A DNA stretch of 64,000 bases from DASQBT01 sp049578545 (GTDB lineage Bacteria; Pseudomonadota; Gammaproteobacteria; Burkholderiales; Thiobacillaceae): assembly GCA_049578545.1 (NCBI GenBank), contig JBAUMF010000049.1, positions 38,456 through 102,455 of the forward strand. Reading direction: 5' to 3'. Shown here piece after piece: positions 17,283 to 26,918 of the stretch. The notes beneath the pieces were generated by a model that had not been told where the DNA came from, made no database searches, and saw only the letters and a list, made by a program, of their open reading frames with translations. The first letter of the stretch is position 1, and every line of letters begins with the position of its first letter. Made by a program: the position numbers and the translations under genes.

Positions 17283-17966
17283 TTACTCTTTTGTGGCGTA
17301 CACAACCGTGTAACCAACAGGTAATTTGAATAGCTCAGGCTTGAGCCTTTCCCTGTCCTGCCTTTCAAGTTGTCGTGTACGGCCAGAATAATCCCGTTCT
17401 TCAATGGGCAAACCATGACCTAACGGCCTGTCTGTTTCCCATACGTAGTGAACCAGGTCACATTCCTGGCGCAGTTCTTCCGGCGTATTCTTGTAGGTTT
17501 GATATTGCATCCACGCAAGGGCCACCTTGTATTCCGCCAGCGCCCTGGCCGCCTCGGGCATAAGTTTTTCCGCAGCGACAGTCTGTGAACATACCTTGCC
17601 ATGGACAGACAGAGTGATTCGCTGGGTCCCCGGATGAACCTCGTCTATCCGCTCGTCCGCGTGCCAAGGAGGACGCGCTTGCTCAGGCAGCGGCCTGTTA
17701 CGGATTCGCATGTTTGTCTTTGTCTCGTGCAGCACGTTGGTCAGTTCGCCGGTCCTGCGATCAAGCAGAACAAAGTCAGCCTGATCCCTGCCGCCGTCCA
17801 GGCGCAGAAATTCGGGAGTGATAAGGATTCGGGTCAGATAGGACGGGGTATCTGGATCCTGGTCGCGGTAATACAGCACCGTCATATCAGCTGTGTGGCC
17901 TGCCTGGGCGCATCCCAGCATCACCAAACCCACAAATGCTCGACGAAAAGAATTGCGAATCTTCAT
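17283..17966 (-). CDS. Exported protein of unknown function
   Basis: The 227-residue protein starts MKIRNSFRRAFVGLVMLGCA with a signal peptide ending TADM. The mature part contains V-L-Y-Y-R-D-Q-D and I-L-I-T-P-E-F-L-R-L-D-G-G, a short beta-rich domain, then a helical C-terminal part with two Cys (KVCSQT, RQECDL) that could form a disulfide. I recognise no family. It follows metZ by about 55 bp on the same strand and may be the last gene of that operon. An upstream in-frame start exists but would lengthen the leader. Confidence 0.7.
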   Translation of the reverse strand: MKIRNSFRRAFVGLVMLGCAQAGHTADMTVLYYRDQDPDTPSYLTRILITPEFLRLDGGRDQADFVLLDRRTGELTNVLHETKTNMRIRNRPLPEQARPPWHADERIDEVHPGTQRITLSVHGKVCSQTVAAEKLMPEAARALAEYKVALAWMQYQTYKNTPEELRQECDLVHYVWETDRPLGHGLPIEERDYSGRTRQLERQDRERLKPELFKLPVGYTVVYATKE

Positions 17967-18020
17967 CCTTACCATCCTGGCCAGCATTCTGCTTGGTGTC
18001 ACCAGGACAAACAAGGTTCC

Positions 18021-19199
18021 CTAAATTCTGCTCAATCCCTGGGCCAGATCTGTCTTAATGTCCTCAACACTCTCCAGCCCGACAGCTATCCGCAACAAAC
18101 CGTCACCAATTCCGGCATTCTGACGCTGCTCGGGTGTCATCCGGCTATGGGTAGTGCTGGCCGGATGCGTGATCGTGCTCTTGGTATCCCCTAGGTTGGC
18201 AGTGATGGAGAGCAGGCGTGTGGAATCGATCACCGTCCAGGCAGCGTCCTTGCCGCCGCGCACCTCGAACGCCACGATGCCCCCGCCGCTCTTCTGCTGT
18301 GTCGTGGCAAGCTCGTGTTGCGGGTGGGAGGGCAGTCCAGGATAGAGTACCCGCGTAACCTGGGGCTGTTCTTCCAGCCAGGTAGCCAAGTCCAGTGCAT
18401 TCCTGGAATGAGCTTCCATACGCAGACTCAGCGTTTCCAGCCCCTTCAAGAAGATCCAGGCATTGAAGGCCGACAGGGTTGGTCCAGCCGTACGCAAGAA
18501 AGTATAGATCCCTTCGAGCAACTCCTTGTTACCCAGCACCGCGCCGCCCAAGACACGTCCCTGCCCATCCAGATACTTGGTGGCGGAATGAATGACGATA
18601 TCCGCACCCAGCTTGAGTGGCTGTTGCAATACAGGTGTACAGAAACAGTTGTCCACCACAAGCCAGGCGCTCGCCTCTTTGGCATGAAATGCAATGGCAG
18701 CAATATCGCTTACTTCCGTCAACGGATTGGAAGGCGACTCCAGGAAGAACAGCCGTGTATTCGTCTTGACCGCAGCTTTCCATTCCGCAGGATCAGTAGG
18801 CGATACAAACGTGGTTTCGATACCGAAGCGTCCAAGGATGTTAGTGAACAACTGCACGGTCGAACCGAAGATAGTGCGCGAAGCCACAATGTGTTCGCCT
18901 GCCTTCATCAAACCCATGACCGTAGCCAGGATTGCAGCCATGCCTGAACCAAACGCAACGCAACGCTCAGCACCTTCCATCAGGGCCAGCCGCTGTTCGA
19001 ACATGCTCACCGTCGGATTGGTGAAGCGGGCGTAGATGTTTCCCGGTTCATCCCCCCTGAATCGGGCTGCCGCCTGGGCCGCGCTTTCGAACACGAAACT
19101 GGAGGTAAGAAACAGCGCCTCGGAATGCTCGCCAAACTGGCTTCTTACCGTTCCGCCACGGATGGCCAGGGTCTGCAAGTCGTAATCCTGTTTGTTCAC
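18021..19199 (-). CDS. metZ: O-succinylhomoserine sulfhydrylase
   Basis: This PLP enzyme makes homocysteine directly from O-succinylhomoserine and sulfide. The 392-residue protein has the Cys/Met-metabolism PLP fold with VVDNCFCTPVLQQPLKLGAD and the PLP lysine in S-A-T-K-Y-L-D-G-Q-G-R, plus G-D-T-K-S-T-I-T-H-P-A-S-T-T-H near the end. I chose GTG 19199 because GGAG stands 7 bp before it; a TTG at 19232 is possible. The purF-metZ order is conserved in betaproteobacteria. Confidence 0.94.
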   Translation of the reverse strand: MNKQDYDLQTLAIRGGTVRSQFGEHSEALFLTSSFVFESAAQAAARFRGDEPGNIYARFTNPTVSMFEQRLALMEGAERCVAFGSGMAAILATVMGLMKAGEHIVASRTIFGSTVQLFTNILGRFGIETTFVSPTDPAEWKAAVKTNTRLFFLESPSNPLTEVSDIAAIAFHAKEASAWLVVDNCFCTPVLQQPLKLGADIVIHSATKYLDGQGRVLGGAVLGNKELLEGIYTFLRTAGPTLSAFNAWIFLKGLETLSLRMEAHSRNALDLATWLEEQPQVTRVLYPGLPSHPQHELATTQQKSGGGIVAFEVRGGKDAAWTVIDSTRLLSITANLGDTKSTITHPASTTHSRMTPEQRQNAGIGDGLLRIAVGLESVEDIKTDLAQGLSRI

Positions 19200-19333
19200 G
19201 AATGCTCCAAAATGAAAAACCCGCTCAGCCAAAGCAGGACGGGTCTACCACCTTTAGCTGGACTTATAGTGCGCCCGCAATCTGTGCCCAAATCGGCGCG
19301 TTTGGTGACTGTATTTCAGTACCGACAACGCTG

Positions 19334-20860
19334 TCAACCGACTCCTGCGGTCGCCAGATTCAGGTCTAGCTGCTGTGTCGACAACGCAGCCTGGAGCGGG
19401 GCTTCGCCGTTTCGCACTGCTTCGATGTAATTGAGGTATTCGACGGTCACGTCACCCGTGATGTATCGGCCGTCAAAACACGAGGTGTCAAAATCCTCTA
19501 TGGACGGATTTCCTGCTCGAACCGCCTCGATCAAATCAGTCAAGTCCTGATAGATCAATTCATCGCATCCAATCTCCAGAGCGATCTCCTCATCGCTGCG
19601 TCCAAATGCAAGCAGTTCAGAGCGCGTCGGCATATCAATGCCGTAGACATTGGGGTACTTTACCGGCGGTGCTGCGGAAGCGAAGAACACTTTTGTGGCC
19701 CCTGCATCACGTGCCATCTGAACAATCTCGCGGCTGGTGGTACCGCGTACAATGGAATCATCCACCAGCAGCACATTTCTATCCTTGAATTCTTCGGCAA
19801 TGGCATTGAGTTTTTGCCGGACCGATTTTCTGCGCAGTGCCTGGCCGGGCATGATGAAGGTGCGGCCTATGTAGCGGTTCTTGATGAAGCCTTCCCGATA
19901 CGGAACATTGAGATGATTGGCAAGTTGAAGCGCGGATGGCCGACTGGTGTCCGGTATCGGGATCACCACGTCGATTTTCAAGTGACCAAAATCCCGCTGG
20001 ATTTTTTTCGCCAGCGACACCCCCATCTGCAAGCGTGTACTGTAGACGGATATGCCGTCGATTACCGAATCTGGCCGAGCCAGATAGACATATTCGAAGA
20101 TGCAGGGATTGAGCCTCGGGTTGGGGGCGCATTGACGAGTATGCATATGGCGCTCGTAATCGATGAATACGGCTTCTCCAGGCATGACATCACGCAGGAT
20201 CTTGAAGCCCAGGGTATCAATGGCAACGGATTCGGAGGCAACAATGTATTCCGGCAAGGCGCTGGTTTCGTTTACCCCCATCACCAGCGGGCGTATGCCA
20301 TGCGGATCGCGAAATGCAAGCAGGCCATAGCCGGCAATGAAGACCACCACAGCATAAGCGCCGCGGCAACGGGCATGAACGCCACCCACTGCCTCAAAAA
20401 TCGTGTTCAGTTCCAGCCGCCGGCCTTTGGCACGACTCTGCAACTCGTGTGCAAAGACATTAAGCAGGACTTCCGAATCGGAATTGGTGTTGACATGGCG
20501 CAGGTCTTCACGAAAAAGGGTTTCCTTCAACTCATCGGTGTTGACCAGATTACCGTTATGTCCAAGCACAATTCCAAATGGTGAATTGACGTAGAAAGGC
20601 TGGGATTCGGCGCTGGAAGACGCGCTTCCGGCGGTGGGATAGCGTACGTGAGCGACACCCATATCGCCCCGCAAATTGCGCATGTCACGGGTGCGGAACA
20701 CATCGCGCGCAAGACCCGGCGCCTTGTGCATGTGAAACCGGGCGCCCTCCGCAGTCACAATGCCGGCTGCATCCTGACCGCGATGCTGCAGCACCATGAG
20801 CCCGTCATACAGGAGCTGATTAACGGACGTATTGGCGACAATACCGATTACGCCACACAT
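19334..20860 (-). CDS. purF: Amidophosphoribosyltransferase
   Basis: PurF performs the first step of purine synthesis from PRPP and glutamine. The 508-residue protein starts MCGVIGIVA; Cys2 becomes the N-terminal nucleophile after Met removal. LQHRGQDAAG, GHNGNL and the PRPP loop V-L-L-V-D-D-S-I-V-R-G-T-T are all present. It follows cvpA by 7 bp, the conserved cvpA-purF pair. Confidence 0.98.
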   Translation of the reverse strand: MCGVIGIVANTSVNQLLYDGLMVLQHRGQDAAGIVTAEGARFHMHKAPGLARDVFRTRDMRNLRGDMGVAHVRYPTAGSASSSAESQPFYVNSPFGIVLGHNGNLVNTDELKETLFREDLRHVNTNSDSEVLLNVFAHELQSRAKGRRLELNTIFEAVGGVHARCRGAYAVVVFIAGYGLLAFRDPHGIRPLVMGVNETSALPEYIVASESVAIDTLGFKILRDVMPGEAVFIDYERHMHTRQCAPNPRLNPCIFEYVYLARPDSVIDGISVYSTRLQMGVSLAKKIQRDFGHLKIDVVIPIPDTSRPSALQLANHLNVPYREGFIKNRYIGRTFIMPGQALRRKSVRQKLNAIAEEFKDRNVLLVDDSIVRGTTSREIVQMARDAGATKVFFASAAPPVKYPNVYGIDMPTRSELLAFGRSDEEIALEIGCDELIYQDLTDLIEAVRAGNPSIEDFDTSCFDGRYITGDVTVEYLNYIEAVRNGEAPLQAALSTQQLDLNLATAGVG

Positions 20861-20867
20861 AATTCAC

Positions 20868-21359
20868 CTATCTAAACGAAATATATTTCGACAGTTTTTT
20901 CGGCAACAATGGCTTGACCTGAATTGCCATGATTTCGAGAGCATGGGACAAGCTCGAATGCCGCCAGAAATCGGTTTTCGGAAGCTGGGTCAGGCCAGCT
21001 GCCAAGGTCAGGCCGACGAGGATTACCAAGCCTCGAAGCAGGCCGAACACTCCACCGATCAATTTGTCCGCGCCCGTTAATCCTACAGCCTCAACCGTAC
21101 CTTTCACCATATGCCCTGTAATGAACACTAATATCATCATAGCCAGAAACACCACGGCAAACCCGGCGAAATAATGCATGCTTTCGCTTTCCACCCCAAG
21201 TGGCAAAATGGGTCCAACAACGACAGCACCCCACTTGGCGGCAATAAAGGCAACAATCCAGGCTGCAAGCGAAAACACTTCCTCAACCAGGCCTCGCATC
21301 AAGCTGCGGAATACCGATGCCGCCAGTATTAGCAGAATGATCCAGTCAAGTCCGCTCAT
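20868..21359 (-). CDS. cvpA: CvpA family membrane protein
   Basis: The 163-residue protein has four hydrophobic segments and the CvpA pattern W-I-I-L-L-I-L-x-x-S-x-x-R-x-x-x-R-G-L-V-E-E. CvpA is an inner-membrane protein tied to colicin V production and to purF by gene position. Its start overlaps the dedD stop by 4 bp. Confidence 0.93.
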   Translation of the reverse strand: MSGLDWIILLILAASVFRSLMRGLVEEVFSLAAWIVAFIAAKWGAVVVGPILPLGVESESMHYFAGFAVVFLAMMILVFITGHMVKGTVEAVGLTGADKLIGGVFGLLRGLVILVGLTLAAGLTQLPKTDFWRHSSLSHALEIMAIQVKPLLPKKLSKYISFR

Positions 21360-21895
21360 GGACCTTCCAGTTTAGCGGGCAAGCCGGCGGCCGCGAGTTT
21401 GGCCGCGGCCTTTTCCGCCGTTGCCCTATCCTTGAATGGGCCAGCACGAACCCGGGTTGTGTTGTCCAGCTTGTCTGTATATGCCGGCAATCCCAGGGAC
21501 TTTATTCTGGATTTGATCCTGTTTACATTGGCAGCATCTGCAAAGGCACCAACCTGGACAGCAAATTCAACATTGTGATCACTTGCCTTTTCGGCGGTTC
21601 TGGGTGCGGGCGGCGGCTCAACGGATTGCTTGTCCACAGCTGCCGGCTTGGTTTCGCCATCTTCAGGCTTCTTCAAAGACTGATCGGCGGCTTCTGCAGC
21701 GGGAGCAGGCTCTGATGCTGCAGGCCCTGTCTGAACACTGGGCGGCATCTCAATATTGAGTGGTCCTGTGGGTGGCGGTTCCTTGTCGAGAACCAGGGGC
21801 AGAATAATGACCGCCAGGATCGTAAGCGCGACGGCACCCATCAGCCTGCGCCGGGCACGTCGTTTGAAATCCTCTTCCGCTACCTGAACTGCCAT
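21356..21895 (-). CDS. dedD: SPOR-domain protein (DedD-like)
   Basis: The 179-residue protein has a short cytoplasmic Arg-rich stretch (FKRRARRRLMGAVAL), one membrane helix, a Pro/Ala/Glu-rich linker and a C-terminal SPOR domain from about residue 105 (FAVQVGAFADAANVNRIKSR; TRVRAGPFKDRATAEKAA). SPOR domains bind denuded glycan at the division septum. Position between folC and cvpA is the usual one for DedD. Confidence 0.92.
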   Translation of the reverse strand: MAVQVAEEDFKRRARRRLMGAVALTILAVIILPLVLDKEPPPTGPLNIEMPPSVQTGPAASEPAPAAEAADQSLKKPEDGETKPAAVDKQSVEPPPAPRTAEKASDHNVEFAVQVGAFADAANVNRIKSRIKSLGLPAYTDKLDNTTRVRAGPFKDRATAEKAAAKLAAAGLPAKLEGP

Positions 21896-23157
21896 GTAGG
21901 ATGCATTGCCATCACGGATGCGACCGTGTGGAAGGAGCCGAAAACTAAAATTCTATCATTTTGGGATGCTGCGCCTATTGCAGCAGCAAACCCTTCTACC
22001 GGTGAAGGGTAGCATTCAACCGCTTCCTTTTGCAGAATGGTTTTGACATCAGCAGCCAATTTTTCGACCGGCCTGCTTCGCGGACCTCCCAGCCCGCATA
22101 CATGCCAGACATCGATAAGGTTCTTCAAGGGCAATACCACACCTTCCAAATCCTTATCGGCAAGCAGGGCAAACACTGCCAGCGTGCGCCCGCTTACAGG
22201 GCGCAGCGCCAGGTTGCCGGCCAAAGCCCGGGCGGCCTCCGGGTTATGGCCCACATCGAGAATCACTTCGGGTCTCTCCGCGACCGTATGGAATCTCCCG
22301 ACTGCCCGTGCGGTGCGCAAACCCTGATCGATTGCCCGTTTTCCAACAGGCAACTGCTCCTGCAAATTCATCAGGCCCGCCAAAGCGGCTGAAGCATTGC
22401 GTATTTGGTAGTCACCCGCCATTACCGGTTTCGGCAAGCCAGACAGCGTCTGGCCACGCCAAAGAAAATCCCAGCTCTCACCATGCTGCGCAAAAAGAAA
22501 ATCGGTGTTGATTCGTTGCAAATCAGCGCCAATATCAGAAGCGTGGTTGATCAGCGATTGCGGCGGCAACGGATCCGAGCAGACAGCAGGCTTCCCGCGA
22601 CGAAAAATGCCGGCCTTTTCAAATCCGATTGTTTCGCAATCAGTGCCCAGCCATTCCTGGTGATCCAGGTCTATGCTGGTGACAATGCTCACGTCAGGTT
22701 CAAACAGATTGACAGCATCCAGCCTCCCCCCCAGCCCCACTTCGAATAGGGCAACATCCACCTTCTCCTGCACGAATTGCCACGCCGCACCCAGAGTGCC
22801 ATGCTCAAAATACGTTAGTGACGTCGATCCTTTCACCGCTTCCACGGCAGCGAGCCCCGCAACAATGGCATCATCATCGCAGTTCCTGCCATTAACCCGG
22901 ACCCGTTCGTTGTACATCAACAAGTGCGGCGAGGTATAGAGGCCAGCTCGGTAACCGGCAGCCAGCAGGATGGCTTCAAGATACGCACAGGTCGAGCCTT
23001 TGCCGTTTGTGCCGCCCACCAGAATGATCGGACAGGTCGGCCCGATGTCCAGCCGTGCAAGGACCTCACGGCTCCGCTCCAGCCCGAGATCGATCGATTT
23101 CGGATGCTGCAATTCCAGGCGTGCAAGCCACGCCTGGAGTGACAATTCAGGCCGCAA
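21880..23157 (-). CDS. folC: Dihydrofolate/folylpolyglutamate synthase
   Basis: FolC adds glutamate to dihydropteroate and folates. The 425-residue Mur-ligase-like protein has the ATP loop G-G-T-N-G-K-G-S-T-C near residue 47, the ExxL region T-S-P-H-L-L-M-Y-N-E-R-V-R-V-N-G and D-V-G-H-N-P-E-A-A-R. The start is TTG at 23157, overlapping the accD stop by 11 bp; no ATG upstream fits. It overlaps dedD by 16 bp. Confidence 0.96.
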   Translation of the reverse strand: MRPELSLQAWLARLELQHPKSIDLGLERSREVLARLDIGPTCPIILVGGTNGKGSTCAYLEAILLAAGYRAGLYTSPHLLMYNERVRVNGRNCDDDAIVAGLAAVEAVKGSTSLTYFEHGTLGAAWQFVQEKVDVALFEVGLGGRLDAVNLFEPDVSIVTSIDLDHQEWLGTDCETIGFEKAGIFRRGKPAVCSDPLPPQSLINHASDIGADLQRINTDFLFAQHGESWDFLWRGQTLSGLPKPVMAGDYQIRNASAALAGLMNLQEQLPVGKRAIDQGLRTARAVGRFHTVAERPEVILDVGHNPEAARALAGNLALRPVSGRTLAVFALLADKDLEGVVLPLKNLIDVWHVCGLGGPRSRPVEKLAADVKTILQKEAVECYPSPVEGFAAAIGAASQNDRILVFGSFHTVASVMAMHPTWQFR

Positions 23158-24013
23158 GTGCGGGACGTTTCAACAGGATCGCCAGCGTTGTGGCCAGCTC
23201 ATCCCGCATCTGGCGACGGTCGACAATGCGGTCTATCGCGCCCTTTTCAAGCAGAAATTCGGAACGCTGGAATCCTTCCGGCAGCGTTTCCCGCACTGTC
23301 TGTTCAATCACCCGCGGGCCGGCAAAACCGATCAACGCATGAGGTTCAGCCACAATCAAATCGCCCAGCATGGCGAAGCTTGCGGAGACGCCACCCATGG
23401 TCGGATCAGTCAGCACAGAGATAAATGGCAATTTTTCGTGAGCCAGTCTGGTCAGGGCGGCCGAGGTCTTGGCCATTTGCATCAGGGAAAACAAGCCTTC
23501 CTGCATCCGCGCACCACCGCTTGCGGAAAAGCAGATGAAAGGCGCCCGGGCCTCGATCGCCGCTGCAACGCCGCGAACAAAACGTTCGCCCACCACCGAC
23601 CCCATTGAACCGCCCATGAACTTGAATTCGAATGCCGCGACGACAACCGGGATCGATTTGACCGCACCTGCCATCACCACCATGGCGTCGGTCTCACTGG
23701 TGGCTTTTTGCGCTTCAGTAAGACGGTCCGGATATTTCTTGCTGTCCTTGAACTTCAACGGGTCCAAAGGAAGGATTTCCGCACCGACTTCATGGCGGCC
23801 GTCCACATCCAGGAACTGGTTCAGCCGTTCACGTGCCCCGATACGGTGGTGATAACCGCATTTGGGGCAAACCTCAAGATTGTTTCCGAGGTCGGCCTTG
23901 TACAGTACCTCATTGCAGGAAGGACATTTCGACCACAAGCCTTCCGGCACTGATTTTTTGGCCTGCCGGCGCGCCTTGATCTTCGGTGGCACGAGTTTCT
24001 GAAACCAGCTCAT
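23147..24013 (-). CDS. accD: Acetyl-CoA carboxylase carboxyltransferase subunit beta
   Basis: AccD with AccA transfers carboxyl from biotin to acetyl-CoA. The 288-residue protein has an N-terminal zinc ribbon (Cys30, Cys33, Cys49, Cys52) followed by the crotonase-fold carboxyltransferase domain with SASGGARMQEG and G-F-A-G-P-R-V-I-E-Q-T. It begins the accD-folC segment after a 165-bp spacer from trpA, the usual order. Confidence 0.98.
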   Translation of the reverse strand: MSWFQKLVPPKIKARRQAKKSVPEGLWSKCPSCNEVLYKADLGNNLEVCPKCGYHHRIGARERLNQFLDVDGRHEVGAEILPLDPLKFKDSKKYPDRLTEAQKATSETDAMVVMAGAVKSIPVVVAAFEFKFMGGSMGSVVGERFVRGVAAAIEARAPFICFSASGGARMQEGLFSLMQMAKTSAALTRLAHEKLPFISVLTDPTMGGVSASFAMLGDLIVAEPHALIGFAGPRVIEQTVRETLPEGFQRSEFLLEKGAIDRIVDRRQMRDELATTLAILLKRPALAA

Positions 24014-24178
24014 CGATGTTCTCCGCTTTAATCTGCCTCATGCCTGGGGAAAAGGCGTTGTGCTATTACCCGGATCGGGTTGAAACCTGACTGCTGCGAC
24101 GGCCTGCCTCCTCGCAATGGAGTCACTACATACGCCGAAAACGCGCGGCAATCCGGAATTCACCCTCTCATGGGACTG

Positions 24179-24985
24179 CTATTTTCCTGCAGCATCCACA
24201 CCGCGCCGGAGATTTTCCACGACCTGCCTTACGCGGCCCACCACCTCGCTCTCGGGCGAGTTCTCAATCTCGTTCACTATCCGGCTGCCTACTACCACTG
24301 CATCGGCAATCCGGCCTACGGCCTCAGCAGTCGCCGCATCACGAATCCCGAATCCCACACCCACAGGCAGGTTGCAATGGCGGCGAATTGTTGCAATTTT
24401 TCGCGCCACTTCCTCGGTGTCCAGATTTGCGGCTCCGGTAACACCCTTTAGCGAAACGTAGTAGATGAAACCGCTCGCGGCATTCGCTACCTGTTCGATT
24501 CGTGTTTCGGGCGTCGTTGGCGACAACAGGAAAATGGGATCAAGTCCGTGAGCTTTGAATACATCCGCCACACCATGCGATTCCTCAGGCGGAATATCAA
24601 CCGTAAGCACGCCATCGACCCCTGCGGACTTGGCAGCGTTGGCAAACGTCTCATAACCCATGTGTTCAACCGGGTTGGCATATCCCATCAGCACCACGGG
24701 CGTTGTAGTGTTTGCCTTGCGGAACTCGACAACCATGTTCAGCACATCCTTCAACCCTACCTTGTTGGCCAGAGCCCGTTCCGACGAGCGCTGAATGACC
24801 GGACCATCTGCCATCGGATCAGAGAATGGCACACCGAGCTCGATGATGTCTGCCCCAGCCTCCACCAAAGCGTGCATTAAGGGTACCGTCAGTCCCCTGC
24901 CGGGGTCGCCTGCAGTAATGAAAGGAATCAGGGCTTTCTTTCCCTTGGCCTTCAGCGTGTCGAAAATGGCTGTAATACGTGACAT
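24179..24985 (-). CDS. trpA: Tryptophan synthase alpha chain
   Basis: TrpA cleaves indole-3-glycerol phosphate. The 268-residue TIM barrel has the catalytic Glu in ADIIELGVPFSDPMADGP and the phosphate loops GVTGA and G-V-G-F-G-I. It follows trpB by 7 bp. The 165 bp after its stop, before accD, contain no gene that I can support. Confidence 0.98.
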   Translation of the reverse strand: MSRITAIFDTLKAKGKKALIPFITAGDPGRGLTVPLMHALVEAGADIIELGVPFSDPMADGPVIQRSSERALANKVGLKDVLNMVVEFRKANTTTPVVLMGYANPVEHMGYETFANAAKSAGVDGVLTVDIPPEESHGVADVFKAHGLDPIFLLSPTTPETRIEQVANAASGFIYYVSLKGVTGAANLDTEEVARKIATIRRHCNLPVGVGFGIRDAATAEAVGRIADAVVVGSRIVNEIENSPESEVVGRVRQVVENLRRGVDAAGK

Positions 24986-24992
24986 ATTTTTC

Positions 24993-26192
24993 TTAGAGTT
25001 GAATAGCGGAAATCGTTGCGACGGTGTTTATATCTTTATCTCCACGGCCTGACAGGTTTATCAGAATGATCTGCTCCTTCATCATCGTCGGTGCAAGCTT
25101 TTTGGCATGAGCGACGGCATGACTGGATTCCAGCGCCGGAATGATCCCTTCGTATTTGCACAGGTCATGGAACGCCGCCATGGCTTCGTCGTCGTTAATG
25201 GCGACATACTCGGCCTTGTGCGTGTCTTTGAGCCAGCTGTGTTCCGGGCCGACGCCAGGATAATCCAGACCCGCAGAGACAGAGTGGGTTTCGATAATCT
25301 GGCCATTCTCGTCCTGCATCAGGTAGCTTCTGAATCCATGCAGCACACCTGGTGTCCCGGCAGACAGGGGCGCAGCATGCTTGCCAGTGGCGATGCCGGA
25401 ACCACCGGCTTCCACACCGATGAGTCTGACCTCGGGATAGGCGAGATAAGGGTGGAAGATTCCGATAGCGTTTGAGCCGCCGCCGACACAGGCGACCACG
25501 CAATCCGGCTGACGGCCTGCGAGTTCATTCATTTGCACAATGGCTTCGCGGCCGATGACGCATTGGAAATCACGCACGAGCATCGGATAAGGATGAGGTC
25601 CCGCAGCGGTGCCAAGGATGTAGAAAGTGGACTCGACATTGGTGACCCAATCGCGCATGGCTTCGTTAAGTGCATCTTTTAGCGTCTTGGACCCGGAAGA
25701 CACCGGTACCACGGTCGCGCCAAGCAACTTCATGCGGAAAACATTGGGCGCCTGGCGCTGAATGTCTTCTGCACCCATATAGACCACACACTCCATGCCA
25801 TAGCGCGCAGCAACGGTAGCCGAAGCCACGCCGTGCTGGCCTGCGCCGGTCTCGGCAATCACGCGTTTCTTACCCATGCGCCGGGCGAGCAATGCCTGCC
25901 CCACGGTATTGTTGATCTTGTGCGCGCCAGTGTGGTTGAGGTCTTCGCGCTTTAGATAGATCTGCGCGCCCCCGTATTGTTCACTCAGCCTTTTGGCATG
26001 ATAGACCGGGCTTGGGCGGCCTACGTAATGCTTGAGTTCATATGCATACTCGGCCAGAAAATCCGGGTCGTTGCGTGCCCTGTCGTATTCAAGGCGCAAC
26101 TCCTCCAGCGCAGCGATCAGTGTTTCAGCAACGAAAATGCCGCCATAGGGGCCGAAGTGGCCATGTGAATCGGGAAGCTCGTCAAGGTACAT
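24993..26192 (-). CDS. trpB: Tryptophan synthase beta chain
   Basis: TrpB joins indole and serine with PLP. The 399-residue protein has the PLP lysine in GAHKINNTVGQ near residue 90 and the phosphate-binding CVGGGSNAIG near residue 235. A 90-bp spacer separates it from trpF upstream. Confidence 0.98.
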   Translation of the reverse strand: MYLDELPDSHGHFGPYGGIFVAETLIAALEELRLEYDRARNDPDFLAEYAYELKHYVGRPSPVYHAKRLSEQYGGAQIYLKREDLNHTGAHKINNTVGQALLARRMGKKRVIAETGAGQHGVASATVAARYGMECVVYMGAEDIQRQAPNVFRMKLLGATVVPVSSGSKTLKDALNEAMRDWVTNVESTFYILGTAAGPHPYPMLVRDFQCVIGREAIVQMNELAGRQPDCVVACVGGGSNAIGIFHPYLAYPEVRLIGVEAGGSGIATGKHAAPLSAGTPGVLHGFRSYLMQDENGQIIETHSVSAGLDYPGVGPEHSWLKDTHKAEYVAINDDEAMAAFHDLCKYEGIIPALESSHAVAHAKKLAPTMMKEQIILINLSGRGDKDINTVATISAIQL

Positions 26193-26282
26193 AAGGTGAA
26201 CTCAGTCAGGAATGAGCAAAGGGTACAAGTGGACATAAGCTTGCAGGTTTTCGGTGCACTCTTGTCCTCATGCCCTCCTTGT

Positions 26283-26918
26283 TCAGGGTTTATCTGTTTC
26301 TGCTGCACAACGCGCATTTTCAATGAAAGCCGCCAACTTGGCCGCATCCTTGATGCCCTTTGCCGCTTCCACGCCGCTGCTCACGTCCACTGCCCAAGGT
26401 TTGACCTGTCTGACCGCTTCGGTCACGTTTTCCGGCGTGAGTCCACCTGACAGAACAATGGGTTTGGGCAATCCTGCAGGGATCAGGCGCCAGTCAAAAC
26501 GCTCGCCGCTACCGCCCGGAACATCGGGGACAAAGGCATCCAACAACAGGCCACACGCATCGCCATAAGCGGACGCATATTCTACCAAATCAACGCCTTC
26601 CCTTACCCGTATTGCCTTGAGATAAGGCTTGCCAAACTGGCGGCAGAAAACAGGGTCTTCATCGCCATGGAATTGCAGAACACCGAGTGAAACGTCTTTG
26701 AGCACCGCCTCGACAAACCCTTGTTCAGCATCTACAAACAGTCCAACCGACTGAACAAACGGCGGGAGGGCTTTTACCAACGCAGCAGCCCGATCAATGG
26801 ACAGGTTACGCGGACTTCTGGCACAAAAGACAAAGCCCAAGGCATCCGCACCGGCCGCACAGGCCGCCTTCAAATCCTCCATTCGGGTTATTCCGCAGAT
26901 TTTTATCCGCACGGCCAT
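26283..26918 (-). CDS. trpF: Phosphoribosylanthranilate isomerase
   Basis: TrpF converts phosphoribosylanthranilate to its ribulose form. The 211-residue TIM barrel has the catalytic Cys in VRIKICGITR and D-x-S-S-G-V-E near the end (WAVDVSSGVEAAKG). Its start overlaps the 3' end of truA by 16 bp, a conserved arrangement. Confidence 0.97.
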   Translation of the reverse strand: MAVRIKICGITRMEDLKAACAAGADALGFVFCARSPRNLSIDRAAALVKALPPFVQSVGLFVDAEQGFVEAVLKDVSLGVLQFHGDEDPVFCRQFGKPYLKAIRVREGVDLVEYASAYGDACGLLLDAFVPDVPGGSGERFDWRLIPAGLPKPIVLSGGLTPENVTEAVRQVKPWAVDVSSGVEAAKGIKDAAKLAAFIENARCAAETDKP